Assembly (NCBI GenBank): GCA_002917075.1
Contig: NTMA01000017.1
Location: 440,589 to 504,588, forward strand
Length of the DNA stretch: 64,000 bases
From: Hawksworthiomyces lignivorus
Taxonomy: Eukaryota; Ascomycota; Sordariomycetes; Ophiostomatales; Ophiostomataceae
Direction: 5' to 3'
Position 1 is the stretch's first letter. Each line of letters begins with the position of its first letter. The notes under the pieces were generated by a model. That model did no database searches and was not told the DNA's origin. It saw nothing but the letters and a program-made list of their open reading frames with translations. This document shows, one piece after another, positions 12,582 through 24,451 of the stretch. Position numbers and translations under genes: made by a program.

Positions 12582-14914
12582 TTACAGAGCAACCATCATA
12601 GCGGCCATAGCAGCCAACAGCACACCAGCAGAGCTGCTGACACGGCCGGCGGCAGCCGTCACTGGCATGCCCGAGGGGAATGAGCCGCTAGAACCAGAGC
12701 TTGGCGCAGCAGAACCAGAACCAACAGGTGCCGGGGCCGAAACAAGAGTCACAGGTACTGATCCGGCGGGAGCTGATCCGGCGGGAGCTGGGGCTGAAAC
12801 AACAGGCACAGGTGCGGGACCTGCGGGAGCCGATCCAGCAGGAGCTGGGGCAGAGGCGACAGGGGCGGGAGCTGGCGTACCGGCGGGTGGGGGGAGGGTC
12901 GAAGGCGCGGCAGTCAAGGTAGTTGTGCCCACAGGCACAGAGCACGTCGAAGCAGGCGGCGTAAAAGTAGCAGCCGGAGCCGACGAGACAGGGTAGGTTG
13001 TGAAGGTAACCGAGTGAGAGTAAGACGGAGGCGCGGTCAGAGTAGACACAGGCGCGGTGGCCGGAGCAGAGCCAGTTGCGTTGTGGTGACCCAGGCTAGC
13101 TGTCACAGGGCAAATAGTGGTCTTGGCAACGACAATCTCGGTCACTACCTTCTGCGTGTACTTGGCCGGGCAGTTTACAACAGAAGCAGCACACGAGGTG
13201 ATTGTGACTGTGGTGGTCTCGAGGTAGGTAGACGTAGTCAAATCAGTTCCAGCTGGAGCCTTGGTGGTAACAGGAGTTGAAAGGGCGGAGAGAGAGCTGG
13301 AGACAATTGACGCAAGGGTGGTAGCTGGCTGCGAAGCGCCAGACGCGGCAGACGCTGACGCAGCACCAGTCGATGACGTGAGTGTGACAGTGGCGGTACC
13401 GAAGGCTGTGCTGGTGCTGTCTGAGATGGCGGCGAGGCTGCTGGCACCGACTGGGCCGCTACCACCGACGGAACTGATGACACCGACCGGGATGCTCACG
13501 CCAGATGGGCCGCTGGCGCCGGCTGAGCTACTGGAACCGACTGGGCCGCTGGCACCGGTTGAGCTGCTGGAACCAACTGTGCCGCTAGCACCGGCTGAGC
13601 TGCTGACACCGGCAGGGCTGCTGACACTGACAGGGCTGCTGACACTGACAGGGCTGCTGACGCTGGCAGGGCCACTGGCACCGGCTGAGCTGCTGGCTCC
13701 GGCAGGGCTGCTGACACTGGCAGGGCCACTAGCACCGGTTGAGCTGCTGGCTCCGACAAGGCTGCTGGCGCTGGAAGGGTTGCTGCTAGGAGAACCAGGC
13801 AAGCAGCGGCTAGCAACGGGGGCTGAAGCCAAAGTGATCGAAATGACAGGAGCCAGGTCCAGGTTAACGACATCAAGCACGTCCACGTCGAGGTTGACCA
13901 CAACACCCACATCAAGGGCAAATGCCTCAGTGACGCCTGCGTGGCAGGATGGGGTGGGGTTGCCAATGATCACGACAGTGTAGTCGAAGAGGTTGACCCA
14001 GACTGCGGCCTCAGCACCAGCCTTCAGAAGTGGGATTCCGAGAGGGTCAAGATCAGCCTTCAAGCCGAGCTCAGTACGCAGGCGAAGACCAACTTCGAGG
14101 GTGACTTCGGCCGCCAAGTCAACATCAACACCCAAAGCAACGGGAAGAGTTCGCGCAACAAGGCCGTCACTGAAATAGATTATTAGCTTGAACAGAACGT
14201 GAGTACATGTTACAATTGAGAGTAGACGACGTACAGTGCATGGCGAATAACTTTGGAAGTCAAAAGATCGACTTCAATGTATGAACCGACAGGAAATTCG
14301 ACATAGAAACCAGCAGATAGATCCACTGCTGCACTCAGGCTTACAACAAGGTCAAGGGCAAGGGCGACGCCGGCATGGGCGTCCAGAAGACCGGGGATCT
14401 GACTAATATTAGCACGTATTAATTATATCAACGGTGTCCATCTTCCTTACATCGAGTGACAAAAGTCCAGAGGTGACAAGCTCAACAGCCTCGAACACCT
14501 TAGCGTCAGCCTTCAAGTCTAGCTCAATGTTTGCCTTGACACCGCCAAGATGAATGAGAACGGTTGGAGCAACGAGGAAGTCGGCACCGAGCTCAACGTT
14601 AACTGCACCAGCAAGGACAGCACTGGGTAGGCCAAGGTGTAGGTTGACATCGGCTTCGCCTTTGACGACGGACGGAGCAAGACTTTAGAGATAATGAGTT
14701 AGCTCAAAGAAACATGAATTGAAAAGTACGTGAGGCGTTACCCATCAAAAAGAATGTCTTGATTGAAGGTCTTAGACAGATCGAAGGGGCAGAGGGACTG
14801 TGTCCGTGGGGCCAATGCTCTGGGAGAGATGCCAGCTGGAATGGGGGCAGGCGAGGCGTGGGTGACACCTGCGCAGATGGCCCCAATTATGGGGACGAAG
14901 TTTGAGAAGATCAT
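12582..14914 (-). CDS. Secreted, repeat-containing, probably GPI-anchored cell-surface protein
   Basis: Four exons on the minus strand: 14742-14914, 14451-14682, 14235-14398 and 12582-14169. They total 2,157 nt (718 residues) with introns of 59, 52 and 65 nt, and all phases agree. The protein starts MIFSNFVPIIGAICAGVTHA, a signal peptide. Residues about 58-310 form a Val/Leu-rich domain with alternating Asp/Ala (VDVDLAAEVTLEVGLRL and similar), possibly beta-rich; I do not recognise the fold. Residues about 315-437 are a Ser/Gly/Ala/Pro/Val repeat array with SSSAGASGP-like units. About 438-640 are Thr/Ser/Ala-rich with a few Cys (SCAASVVNCPAKYTQKVV). The region encoded near 12,690-12,900 is Pro/Ala-rich with SAPAPAGSAPAG-type repeats. 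The C-terminus ends in small residues and a hydrophobic tail (AGVLLAAMAAMMVAL), typical of GPI attachment. An adhesin or wall mannoprotein role is inferred from architecture only. Confidence 0.82.
13430..13790 (-). repeat. Degenerate tandem repeats inside the GPI-protein gene
   Basis: On the plus strand the words ctggcaccgg, tgagctgctg and acactgacagggctgctg recur at intervals of about 18 to 60 bases. They encode the SSP/SSSAGASGP units of the surface protein. The longest near-perfect stretch is three copies of an 18-bp unit at about 13,610-13,670. Coding repeats of this type often vary in copy number between strains. Confidence 0.75.
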
Positions 14915-15654
14915 TCTAAATGAGTGCAGTATCTGCGGCGGTGGAATTGAAAATTATGCTTAAGCCTATACTACGCCAGTGTCTTATTTTTTGAAAACGA
15001 GCGACTGATAGGACATGTACTAAACGAGTGACTGTTGCCAGAAAGAGTGAATGGCAATTAGAATAAGAAAAAAATGAAAGGAATGAGAAGAAGAGTAGAA
15101 AAGGGAATGTGTTGGATGATGGAATGAGAGTTCTTGGATGGAATGAGGAAGGGGGAGAAGTCATCTTTTTAAAGACAAGCGGTCTTACCGCCACGACTTC
15201 CAAGTTTTCACTTTGACTTTCTGAACTATCACCATGATCATCATTATGTGTTGCATCGCCTCTAGCTCAGAGCAGAGAGCAACGACGCCTGACCAGAATT
15301 ATGGACCCAGGGGATAGTTCCGAGCACCCACGTTGTGGGTTTACATCGTCTCCCTTAACTTGCAAACTTTATTTTTGGATTTTTTTTTTCAGATGAGTGT
15401 GCCGTTAAAGTGGGAACAAGAAAGACTCAAAGTCTTGTTCCCCCTTACATTGCACCTCATCCCTCTGAGCCTCCCTTGTGTGGCGTGTGTCCAGCCGATC
15501 GCTATTTAGAGCATCTTAAGCATCAAGTCCGCTGCGTCGTTCACGTTTACAGCTAGCCCATTCTTATATCGGTTTACTTTTCTTACAATGCGAACCGTGA
15601 CATGAAACATCATCGAGCAGAAAAGGAGAGAACTCCGGAGTATACGTAAATTAG

Positions 15655-15778
15655 AGGACATGTAATGGCCTCAATTACATTTGAAGACATGTGGTGGCCA
15701 TAAGGTAGGTCATATTGGAGGACATGTGATAGCCATAAGTCAGTCAAAGGCACGTGATGACTTGTGATGGCCTTAGGT
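15655..15778. repeat. Four imperfect copies of a GACATGTGATGGCC-like unit
   Basis: Four related units begin at about 15,655, 15,683, 15,717 and 15,758. Each contains GACATGTgaTgGCC or a close variant and most are followed by ATAAG or TTAGG. Spacing is roughly 30 to 40 bases. The function is unknown; the core contains a CATGTG word. Confidence 0.6.
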
Positions 15779-16218
15779 CCCTTCGCCGTGACTGTACCCT
15801 TTTTGCTTAATTTGTTTTTTCCTTTCGGATCTGCTTAAAATTCAAAACAGGCTACGAAAGATCTGGAAAGGGGCATATCCCTTTCTTTGCTCTAGGCTTA
15901 TGTATTGATTGACTAGGCATATTACCTGTTTGGTCGGATGGAGAAGGCGCTTGTGGGCTTGCATGAAAATGAGATACAGTAATTTTAGGAAGTGGAAACT
16001 AACAAGTACAGTATAATATATTTACGAGGAAGACAACATCAGAATGAGATATGGTCTAATGTGGCGGCCCCGTAAATGCAGTAAGCCGGTGAAATTTGAA
16101 CGCTGTTGGAAGACAAAGTTGTGGGAAAAATTGAACACAGCGGCCGTTGAATTACAACCAATGCATCGTATTACGGAGTATGGCTGTAGACCGCTGTTTT
16201 GGTGAGCTGGGAGGTTCT

Positions 16219-16270
16219 GATTGGCAGCCTCCTTGGCAACCTCCTTGGCAACCTCCCTGGCAAGCTTCCC
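16219..16270. repeat. Short tandem array, 12-bp unit
   Basis: The unit GGCAACCTCCTT and close variants is repeated about four times in direct tandem, beginning GGCAGCCTCC and degenerating at the right end into GGCAAGCTTCC. It lies in intergenic DNA with no gene model around it. Confidence 0.75.
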
Positions 16271-19091
16271 TGTCAGCCTCCCGTCACACTCCTGTCAATC
16301 CGCCTTCCCGGTTTTTTTCCCCCACAAAATTCTTAGAGCCCCGCTAAGCCTTTCCATCTATCCCATTTACCTTACCAAGGGATGTTCCTCGGTTTCAATT
16401 GAGATCGGCAGCAGTTTTAATCCAAAACGGCGTCCAGAGGAGCTGTCTGGGGCAAAAAAAAAAAAAGGGCAGAACAGGAATTCAACGCCCAAGCCCAAAT
16501 CGGATGACAGTCCCGGATGGATCTCTGCATCCAATCAGGTAACAGAAAACACACAAAACCGTTGAAACAAGAAAGTTCCCCTGAATCACCATATTTCACG
16601 CGTGTCTCGGTACTCTTGAGCCGGTTGCTAAGCTTAATATGCCAACATAATACTTATTTACTATGTAGATGTGCTCTTCTGCGTAGTTTATAATTGCATT
16701 TATTCTTCACTATCGAACAGCTAATAGACAGTTGACCCCGTCTGACAGATAGATGATGATCAAAAAGAAAGCAAAATCTCGCGGGTCGAAGCTAAACTTG
16801 CAAAGAGGGAGAATAAATAGGGAATAAAATATGTCTGCTACCTCCTATTATTTAGGAAGTAAAGCTGATAATAGAGAAATAAGTAATAACAATAAAGTTA
16901 GGCAGGCTTCACAAATTGATGAATGAAAATTGGCAATAGACCAAGATGGTGCAGCGAAGTGATCATCGTAGGCAATTGCTAACAAAAGTAAGTGTTTTGT
17001 TTGAGTTCTCACTGAAATTGTAAATAAAATCGGTTTTAGTTCCAGGCTCAGGTGGCTGGCTGTGACAGCAGTCGCCTAAATAGTGATGCAGCATGCATAG
17101 CAATGTCTCAGAATCAATATTCTGACAGGCTCTGGCCGATTGAATTAACACTGCCTAGCCCAAACTCCTTGCGTAAATTATAAAATGTTATGAATTGAAA
17201 TCATATGGAACTATCCGTTCTCTACTGGATGAAAAGACTGGCCACTTTTAAGTCCACATGTAGCAACTATGGTGTTTTTCGAGTGTGAAGCCAGACAATG
17301 GTAAGACATCTTCTTTAGACACAATAAGGCAAATTGCATTCGCTTACGATACAATTTGAGCCGAAGAGCGAACGAGACTAATAAATATTTTGGACTGCCC
17401 GTATGGCACGATCGCAGTCCACAACGAACCCGCTTTGCCAATAATCTAGTCGTGCATACGGATAGTCATTCTATTATTACAGTCACTACTTATAAGAATC
17501 AAGTCTCGGACCAAGTAACTAGACTGAAAATATTTAGTGGAAGACTACAATTTTTTATTATAAAGCACCTGCAAACGGGCCTAAAAAGCATCAAAGTTAT
17601 ATGTTACATCATTAAGGCATGCTGGCATGGTTTATGGGCACATAAAGACCCGGAGTATCTCTGAGTATATTTGCACAAGCACATTGCGTAGCTGCCGTTT
17701 GGTTGGGTGTGGGGTGGATCGTCGTTAGGGTTGGTACTAGTATTCTTGCCCGTTAGTTGGACTTGACGCGCTGGGTGCTGGCTGACCCACTCGCCATGCT
17801 TACAATATGAAGCACTTTGTCCTCGTATATGTAAAGTACGCGTGTATCATGTCCAGGTAAACATGAATCTAGACAAGAGTGAGTGGCAGATAGGTATACC
17901 GTTCTATTTCACTAGCAGCCACAGACCTCCTCGCCAAGAGTAGCCCCTTACCGTACCTCTTGATCGACGGTGCTCGCACTCCTTGCAGGAACCAGCCTCT
18001 TCCTTGCTGCCCTTAGCCCCTTTTGCCCTTGCGTTCTTTGTGTCCCTAATACAGTTGAAATAGCATTACTTATTGGTTTGGTACTCCGAATATTGCTTTA
18101 CAGACGAAGTTGCTAATCCTTTTGTTCTCTGATTGTTCTAATTGCTATATCAATAAACAAATAATGGGCCGTTTGTACAGATATTTCAAATTTCAAAACT
18201 TTCGCTCATTATGCGTTGTTTTCTCTCGTTTGTTTTCTGCCACTCAGTATCTAAACACGCCCAAATACCCTTTTACTTAGAATCACATAGCCTATAAGAT
18301 AAAAGAGGGTAGCGAGCAAGGAGCTCCAACTATTAGCATTATTCGCGGTAATGTAGCTGTTGTCATAACGATATTGGGAACGTCAGGCGTCGGGCTACCA
18401 ACAAAATAGCAGCCTTCGAAACATTATCAGCTTTGACGTCGAATGAAAGAAAGCTAGGTGCTATTGTGAAAAGAACGAAAAAATTAGAATAGCTTTATGA
18501 AGTCGTAAAGAAACGAAAAGTAGCGTGCATTCTTTGGACGATAAAGAAACTGTGGATCAATGACATGCGATATCAAACTATACTTCGCCATCATTGAAAT
18601 GTTCACAGCAGTATGATCGATTTGATTTAAGATATGCTTAACAAGTCAAAGAAGAAGGAAAGAAGCCCCCCTCTTTAGTCACTTTGTATATTTATTTCAT
18701 TCCTTTCTTCCGATGATTTCTTCCCTAGCTATCCTTGTACAACTATTTCCCCCCAATGTCAGATGCCAGTCAATCATACCCGGCAAGCTAGCCCTCGCAT
18801 TCGCATTCCCTTCGATACCTGCCTCAGCGAATATTCTACCAGCTAGGCTCGAAGCTGAACCAACTCAATTGAGTAACTAAGCCTTTTGGAAGACAGCAAT
18901 GGCAAAGTCAAAAAAATCTTTTGTGTACCTGGCAAAAACTGTCTTTTATCGCACCGGGTTCGAAGCTCTTGTCTAATGACCGACGGAGACATTAGCATCA
19001 AAATTGCCATATTCGAAGGAGAAAACTAAACTAATAAAAACCACAATAAAAATCCAAGAATATTTTTCAAGAGTTCAATCCACAAAGCATA

Positions 19092-21027
19092 TCACATCTC
19101 AGACTCGACAACTGCTCCGGAGGCCGCCAGCGTTACATAATATAACTCTGTTTCTGCACAAATAACCATGCGACCAGTGCCAGCAAATTGGAAATTAGCA
19201 GCTCCTGTCCCGAGAAAGATTTTGCCGAGTAGAGTCCCTGACGGATTCCAAACAAGGACGCCGTCACCGCAACCGGCGTAGACATTTCCATTTGTATCAC
19301 AGTGGATGCCTGATTTTGATTTTGATTAGTAAAATCACAGGATACGAAGCACGAACCAGGTGCGAGGAAAAAGACAGACCATCGGGGACGACTGAGTCCA
19401 CAAAGGCAAAGACTTTGCGGTTCTCAAATGTGCCATCTTTACGGACATCAAAGCGATAACTAAATCTTTTCATCAGCCTTTCATGCAGAAACAGAGAGCA
19501 AGACACTTTCACAAAAAAAAGTGACCTTACACAGTGGCGGGGTCGGAAAAGTTGAATCCATAATAACCGTGGTGCAAGCCTGTGTCTGTCACATAGGCAT
19601 GCGAGCCATCTGGAGAGAAAGTAATGCCTGCACCAAATAAAGACTTAGCAGATTTGGATAATGTGGGATAAGATAAAGCAGGCGCAAAAGCAGCCACTGA
19701 ATGAATTAAATAATTAATCGTCAGAGTCAGTCGTCACTAACCATTGGGCAGCACGAAACCATCAGCCACTACAGTGAGGGCTCCAGATGCTTCATGCCAG
19801 CGGTATACCTGATTGCGTAGACCTGGCGTGGGCCGGAAGTCTTGCAGGTAACCGTACAGCGTATCGGTAAAGTAGACGTCGCGGTTGCGAGGATGCACAG
19901 CCAAGTCATTGAGCGAATTGAATTGCCGGCCAAAAAAATTGTTGACAAGTACTGTCATAAGTAAGAAAAATTGACAAAGTCAAACCTTAGCCAATGCCTC
20001 TTCACAATTATCTTAGAGGTCCGGATGAAGAGAGTTTCCTATTGTTCTCACCCGTGGTATTGTAAGGCGGTTGTGGATTCATCACCCAGAGTGCTGACGT
20101 GAGCTGATCGCCCTGGCCTTCGCCAGCAAAGAGCAGCTGGCCCCGGAAGTTTGTGCCACCTAACAGAATAGAGAATAACAGTAAGAATAAATCGCATGAA
20201 GGCTAAAATCGAATGCACCAAGGAAAGAATACATCCATGCATACCATTTGGGTTGATTACTTGAGGCGTTGAATCTACCGTTGAGACCGGTACAAACGGA
20301 CCAGCTGCTTTCTCCGTCGTGTGCCCTTTGCTGGATGACACGGCGGCAGCGTCTGCGAGAGAGATTTTCTCAATGATACCCGACTTTTCCATACCGGTGC
20401 CGGCATCTTTTGCACCAGCATTTTGGACGAAAAACATCTCGTCGGTGCCTCTTGACCTAGACGCATTTTCTCTTTGTAAGGAACACGTAGAACATGACAA
20501 CAGTGAGATACAATGCGACCCATTCACTACAACTTACCAAACAACAGCTTCATGAAATAGAGGGTCTATTTCTGACTGTGCTATCAGAGTTAGAGTAGGA
20601 TCAGACCCTAGGATAGAGATGAAGGCCTCATCGTAGACATGGAAAGGCTTGGCGTGCAGAGACTCGAGAGTATGTCCTGGCGGTACAAACGGCTATCGTA
20701 GCAGCAAATGTGAAGTAATTAGCACAAAACCCCGACAACATCGCCGAATGGGAATATTCTACTTACAGTGGTTCCGTTGAATTGCGATGGTGGTAGGACA
20801 ACTGGCAGGGCATTGAAGCTCTTCTGGTCGATGATCTGCGCCAGTGGCGGAAGTGCCGTCAATTTGGATAACGGCTGTGGCGTTCCGAAGTAAGTCTGGC
20901 TCGCGTAATACAAGCCAGCCAAAATTGCAGGGACTGCTGCAAGAGTTTTGAAGGTTAATGACGATTGCGAATGCGAGGCCGTTTGTGAGAGGTCTGAAGC
21001 TCTTTTAGCTTGGTTGGGAGAGGCCAT
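19092..21027 (-). CDS. SMP-30/gluconolactonase-like lactonase (beta-propeller)
   Basis: Eight exons on the minus strand: 20767-21027, 20538-20692, 20245-20456, 20052-20159, 19742-19951, 19531-19627, 19380-19459 and 19092-19309. They total 1,341 nt (446 residues) and all phases agree. The N-terminus MASPNQAKRASDL is followed by one hydrophobic segment (TLAAVPAILAGLYYASQTYFG), a membrane anchor or uncleaved signal. Family landmarks in order: FHEAVVWSRGTDEMFFVQNAG, NPNGGTNFRGQLLFAGEGQ, FNSLNDLAVHPRNRDVYFTD, VLPNGITFSPDGSHAYVTDTG, VVPDGIHCDTNGNVYAGCGDG. The Glu, Asn and Asp residues in these strands are the usual metal-binding positions of this six-bladed propeller. Such fungal proteins hydrolyse aldonate or pantoyl lactones; the substrate here is not predictable. 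Upstream in-frame ATGs up to 21,264 exist but would bury the hydrophobic segment, so 21,027 was preferred. Confidence 0.85.
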
Positions 21028-21513
21028 TTTCTCGCTGGACGGTACAATTGAAGCAGGGTGTGCAAAACCAGAAGCGACAAAGAGACAGCAGGTATTCAAT
21101 ATATGTCTATGAACCAGAGCGGTAGGTTTGACGTAGATTCGATGAAGCGGAGTCAGAAAACTGTTCATGACTTTCCAATATCCGTCCGTCTTCTCTTTTC
21201 GGATTAAGTGACGTTGTTTCATAACCCCTCTTTCTAGCCTAGCGTGCCTCTTTGGTAATAACATAAATTGCCTCTCTGCAAGATTGCGACGTAGATATGA
21301 CTAAAGTATTTACAAGAAGCTTTTTGGATGCGATCACTGCCCTCACATTTCCACCATTCTGTCTAATAAAATATGCCCCTAGGATCTACTCCAATCGTCA
21401 TATTTATCGCGCTGCACCGCATTTCTAGGAAGGCCATCGTATGCGTCCCATCAGGTACGTCGCCGAGAGAAGCTCAGTGCTTGCTGCCAGCCGTTTGGTA
21501 GTTCATCATTGTG
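21028..21513. other. Spacer between the lactonase and the lipase relic
   Basis: About 490 bases that include the probable promoter and leader of the lactonase gene. No independent coding signal was seen. Confidence 0.5.
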
Positions 21514-22310
21514 TCAGCCGAGCAGATCGCAGCGGTCCAGCACGCGAGAACGCTGTTCGCAAAACTCGGCGACGGCGTTATCTATAAAGACGGCGAGGCA
21601 TATCTCGTCATGTGCAGCTTGGTGGTAGAATGCGAGCGCCCGTGTAAGCGGGGCGCCGTGGAGCCCCCGCTTAGCTTTCGCACTGGAACGTAGGCGCGGA
21701 TCCGCTCAGTGCCAAAGAGACCGATGTAGCCATGCTGAAAGCAGGAGTACATGATCTAGTATGCAGAATGCTCTAGCGAGTCCCAGCCACTCATGTTCTA
21801 CACGCTGCAGAACTCAGAGACGTTGAACGCTTGGATGGCTTCAATACCGTATCTATATTTTTTTTCTGCGTACTGCGTAGACATACCCTGCAGACTTTGT
21901 ACCAAGAGGCCTGCCACACCCGGCCGCTCAAGAACTTAGGCCTTCATGTCAAGTTCGCTGTCTTGACACCAACTGCAGTACCATTGATTTGCGGATCGAG
22001 TGCATACTGGCCAGCCAGCTCCAGCGCAAAGTTCGTCGTCATGCCGCCGCTGCTGTAGCCCCAGAGACCGGCATGTGCGACAGTGTTATTTAAGCCGTTA
22101 ACTGCGACGGAAGTTGCATTCGGAATTGGCCTAACTCCTATATTAAATTGATGTTGTAACGTTGATAGAGCAGCACGCACCGAGTCTAGAACGGTATGAT
22201 CAGCTAGGACATTGGCGTCATAGCTTGCCTGAGGCCTTTCATAATCGGGAACCGAAACAAGCCTACCACTTCATTGCTAGGGCTATTTCGCCGTACAGCT
22301 CATCGAACTG
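21514..22310 (-). pseudogene. Secretory lipase (Candida LIP-type) relic
   Basis: The minus strand carries consecutive lipase-family motifs in different reading frames. EIALAMKW (near 22,285) is followed by a stop, then LVSVPDYERPQ in another frame. That runs on as LDSVRAALSTLQ and GLWGYSSGG, the nucleophile elbow of secretory lipases (PF03583), before a stop at 21,944. Further along, FYHQAAHDE and DNAVAEFCEQRSRV resemble the catalytic-Asp region, again in a separate frame that ends at 21,514. The N-terminal third and the His region are not recognisable. Frameshifts and stops make a functional product unlikely, although an unannotated intron could explain one of the breaks. The intact family members are secreted triacylglycerol lipases. 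Confidence 0.7.
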
Positions 22311-22607
22311 AAGATCAAATTAGGGGAGGTATCAAGATTGCTTGTATCTTAGAGTGGGCGACATGTAAGGTGCTATAGCGCAGCCGTATGAGGCTAGGGC
22401 CAACCATGAGCAACCTAAGAGTTAAGCATGGAAGTTGAAATTAGGCTTCAATAAAACTAAGAATCTAGAAACCAGTAGTCTTTGTATAAATATGAGAGGA
22501 GCTTAATTGGATTCTTATTCAAATATCACGGTGTTCTGGTGTCTATCCACAAAAGTAGGAAAAGCGAAAGGAAGCTATACAACTTGACAATAGCTCGGTG
22601 GTTGGTA

Positions 22608-24451
22608 CTAAGAAAGTACAAATGCGTCTGTCACTTTCTCACAAGATACCTCTATTTTCAAGAGCATCGTCTCCAAGCCATAATCCTCGCCATTTGATCG
22701 GCCGCGCTTCCGCAAGCCGGGGGCCAAAGTTAGGAGCACCTCGGCCCCTTCTTCTGCAGGCGTCTCCCACCTCTGCAGCTCCATGACGCTGGGTTTATAC
22801 TGCACTGGAGTACTCTTATCTTTTTGAGCCGGCACACGGCAAAACACCCATTCAAGCCGAGAGGCCTGCTGGCTGGTTTCTTTATCAAATTCAATGGCTT
22901 TGTTGATGATATTGCGTAGATCGTCAATGTGGCCACCGTCATTGACCCTCAGGTACGGTGAGATGGTCATGAAGATATCGTCTAATAGCTTATTGCGCTG
23001 ACTTTCCCGAGCTATGATACTTGAACGTTCAGACGCGAGCTTAGCAGTCATAGCCCGCCATGTATGGAAGCGTCGCTCTGCCTCAGGATCTGCTGCATCT
23101 TGACGTTCAGACTCGAAGATGGAGTAGCTACAGTAATCTACAGAGAAGTTATTAGCATGGGCAATCTACTTTCAGAACTCATGACATAGATAATAGCACG
23201 GGATAATGGGTCAATCATGCCTGGGCGCATCCATGTAGTCAAGCTATTGAGGTGGAGCCGCCCTCCGCTGGCCCAGCACCAGCTTCCAAAGGTCGTTTTC
23301 GCCAGAATAGCCCAAATAAAAGATTCAATTACACTGGGACAACGTGTGGGCGACAGCAAGAAGCTCTGGAAGGGGTTGAGTGGACTGATGCCGACCATAA
23401 ATTCCATCAATTTGGTGTCTTCAATCTTCGGGACATTGTCCAGGTCACCTAGGAAGTATTGTATCGCAAAATCACGAATGTCCTGGCGAATCTCTTGAGT
23501 CTTTTGTGTTAGAAAATCATCGGACATCTGATTGAAACCCTGGGTGGCCTTGAATCGGTTGAGATCTCGCAGCATCTGCGCGTGGCCCTTTTTGTGCCGC
23601 TCAGCCTCTTCGTTTGATTTGGCAACTGTGTCTCTCAGCTCGTTAAGGCTATCCTCAAGCACCATTAATCTCTGCTCAGCACGCATGCGGTGGCTCTTTT
23701 CGCGTTGAAACATTTCCGTAAGCTCCTGTATTTTCCGCTGGCATGCGTGGTGGTCGTTTGGTATGGGATGTGTGTGGTCGCCCCATTGCGTTCGTGGCTG
23801 GGCAGGCAGTTGTATGTGCGTAGCCTGCGGTCCGTAGTTCACCGGTAAATTATTCAAGTTAGCACCGTCGTCGTCGTCGTCGTCTATATCGTCATGGCCA
23901 TCGTCCTCTTGGCCATTACTGTCGAAATTTTCTTTTTTTAAACGAGCCATCATGAATAGCCTCTCTTCTGTCTGCCGGTCTGTACTGGGACTGTCACCCC
24001 TCTTTGTGCTATCCTGTTCGTCTGTTTCTGCATATTTCGGCTCCTGTGGTCCCTTGTTCTTGTTTTGTCTGCCATACTTCTTCTCTTTGCCCTTTCGCGA
24101 CTCTGGTGCCGGCTGCAGGATATCTTCATCCACTCTTGTGCTTTCACCAACCTCGTCGATTCCGCATTGCTTTTCGTTTTGATCTTCTTCACTACCACGC
24201 CATTCTGGCTGGAGTTCAGTAGCTGTTATCTGGTCACTCGTGGGATTAAATTCATCTGCTATATTTGACGAGGAGCTGATTCGATGTTTCCGACGAGAAG
24301 CCTTCTTCTCTGTGTCGTGGCTCACATGGGACGGCATACGTTCCAGAACCGAGGGCTCCGAGGACGAGCCCGATCGTTTGTTGGAAATTTCGTCGTTTTG
24401 GGTCTTAGTGAGCTTCTTTCGGAAAGAAGCACGCCCATCATTGTCATCCAT
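22608..24451 (-). CDS. Uncharacterised fungal coiled-coil protein
   Basis: Main exon from the ATG at 24,451 down to about 23,170, second exon from about 23,137 to the stop at 22,608, roughly 600 residues. Residues 1-200 are polar and disordered, rich in Lys, Glu, Asp and Ser, with a seven-Asp run. About 235-300 form a coiled coil (RKIQELTEMFQREKSHRMRAEQ and onward). A conserved-looking block follows (LTQKTQEIRQDIRDFAIQYF), of a kind I associate with a large family of fungal proteins of unknown function. The second exon ends with a strand-like motif (VLLTLAPGLRKRG). The join is the weak point: the in-frame GTAGAT donor and TAG acceptor imply an intron of only 32 nt, and other donors such as GTTCTG would give 42. 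No function can be assigned. Confidence 0.65.

Larger units (their letters stand above)
14915..19091. other. Intergenic stretch of about 4 kb, AT-rich, without a supported gene
   Basis: The region starts with the promoter of the GPI-protein gene (about 14,915-15,240). It contains two small repeat arrays listed separately and is strongly AT-rich from 16,600 to 19,090. A minus-strand open frame of about 64 codons lies at 17,608-17,800 but has no recognisable domain. No intact transposon ends were seen, although the composition is compatible with decayed, possibly RIP-affected DNA; that is inference, not measurement. Confidence 0.45.

Noticed and set aside
13261..13983. 240-codon plus-strand frame opposite the GPI protein
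   Set aside because: Created by the low-complexity repeats; the minus-strand frame has signal peptide, consistent introns and a GPI tail.
17727..17732. Single TTAGGG hexamer (telomere-like)
   Set aside because: One copy only; no tandem array.
17608..17800. Minus-strand open stretch with Asn/Pro/His-rich content
   Set aside because: Short, no start or splice partner, no recognisable transposon or gene family.
18955..18972. CGGGTTCGAAGCTC, resembling a tRNA B-box
   Set aside because: No matching A-box or cloverleaf in the preceding 80 bases.
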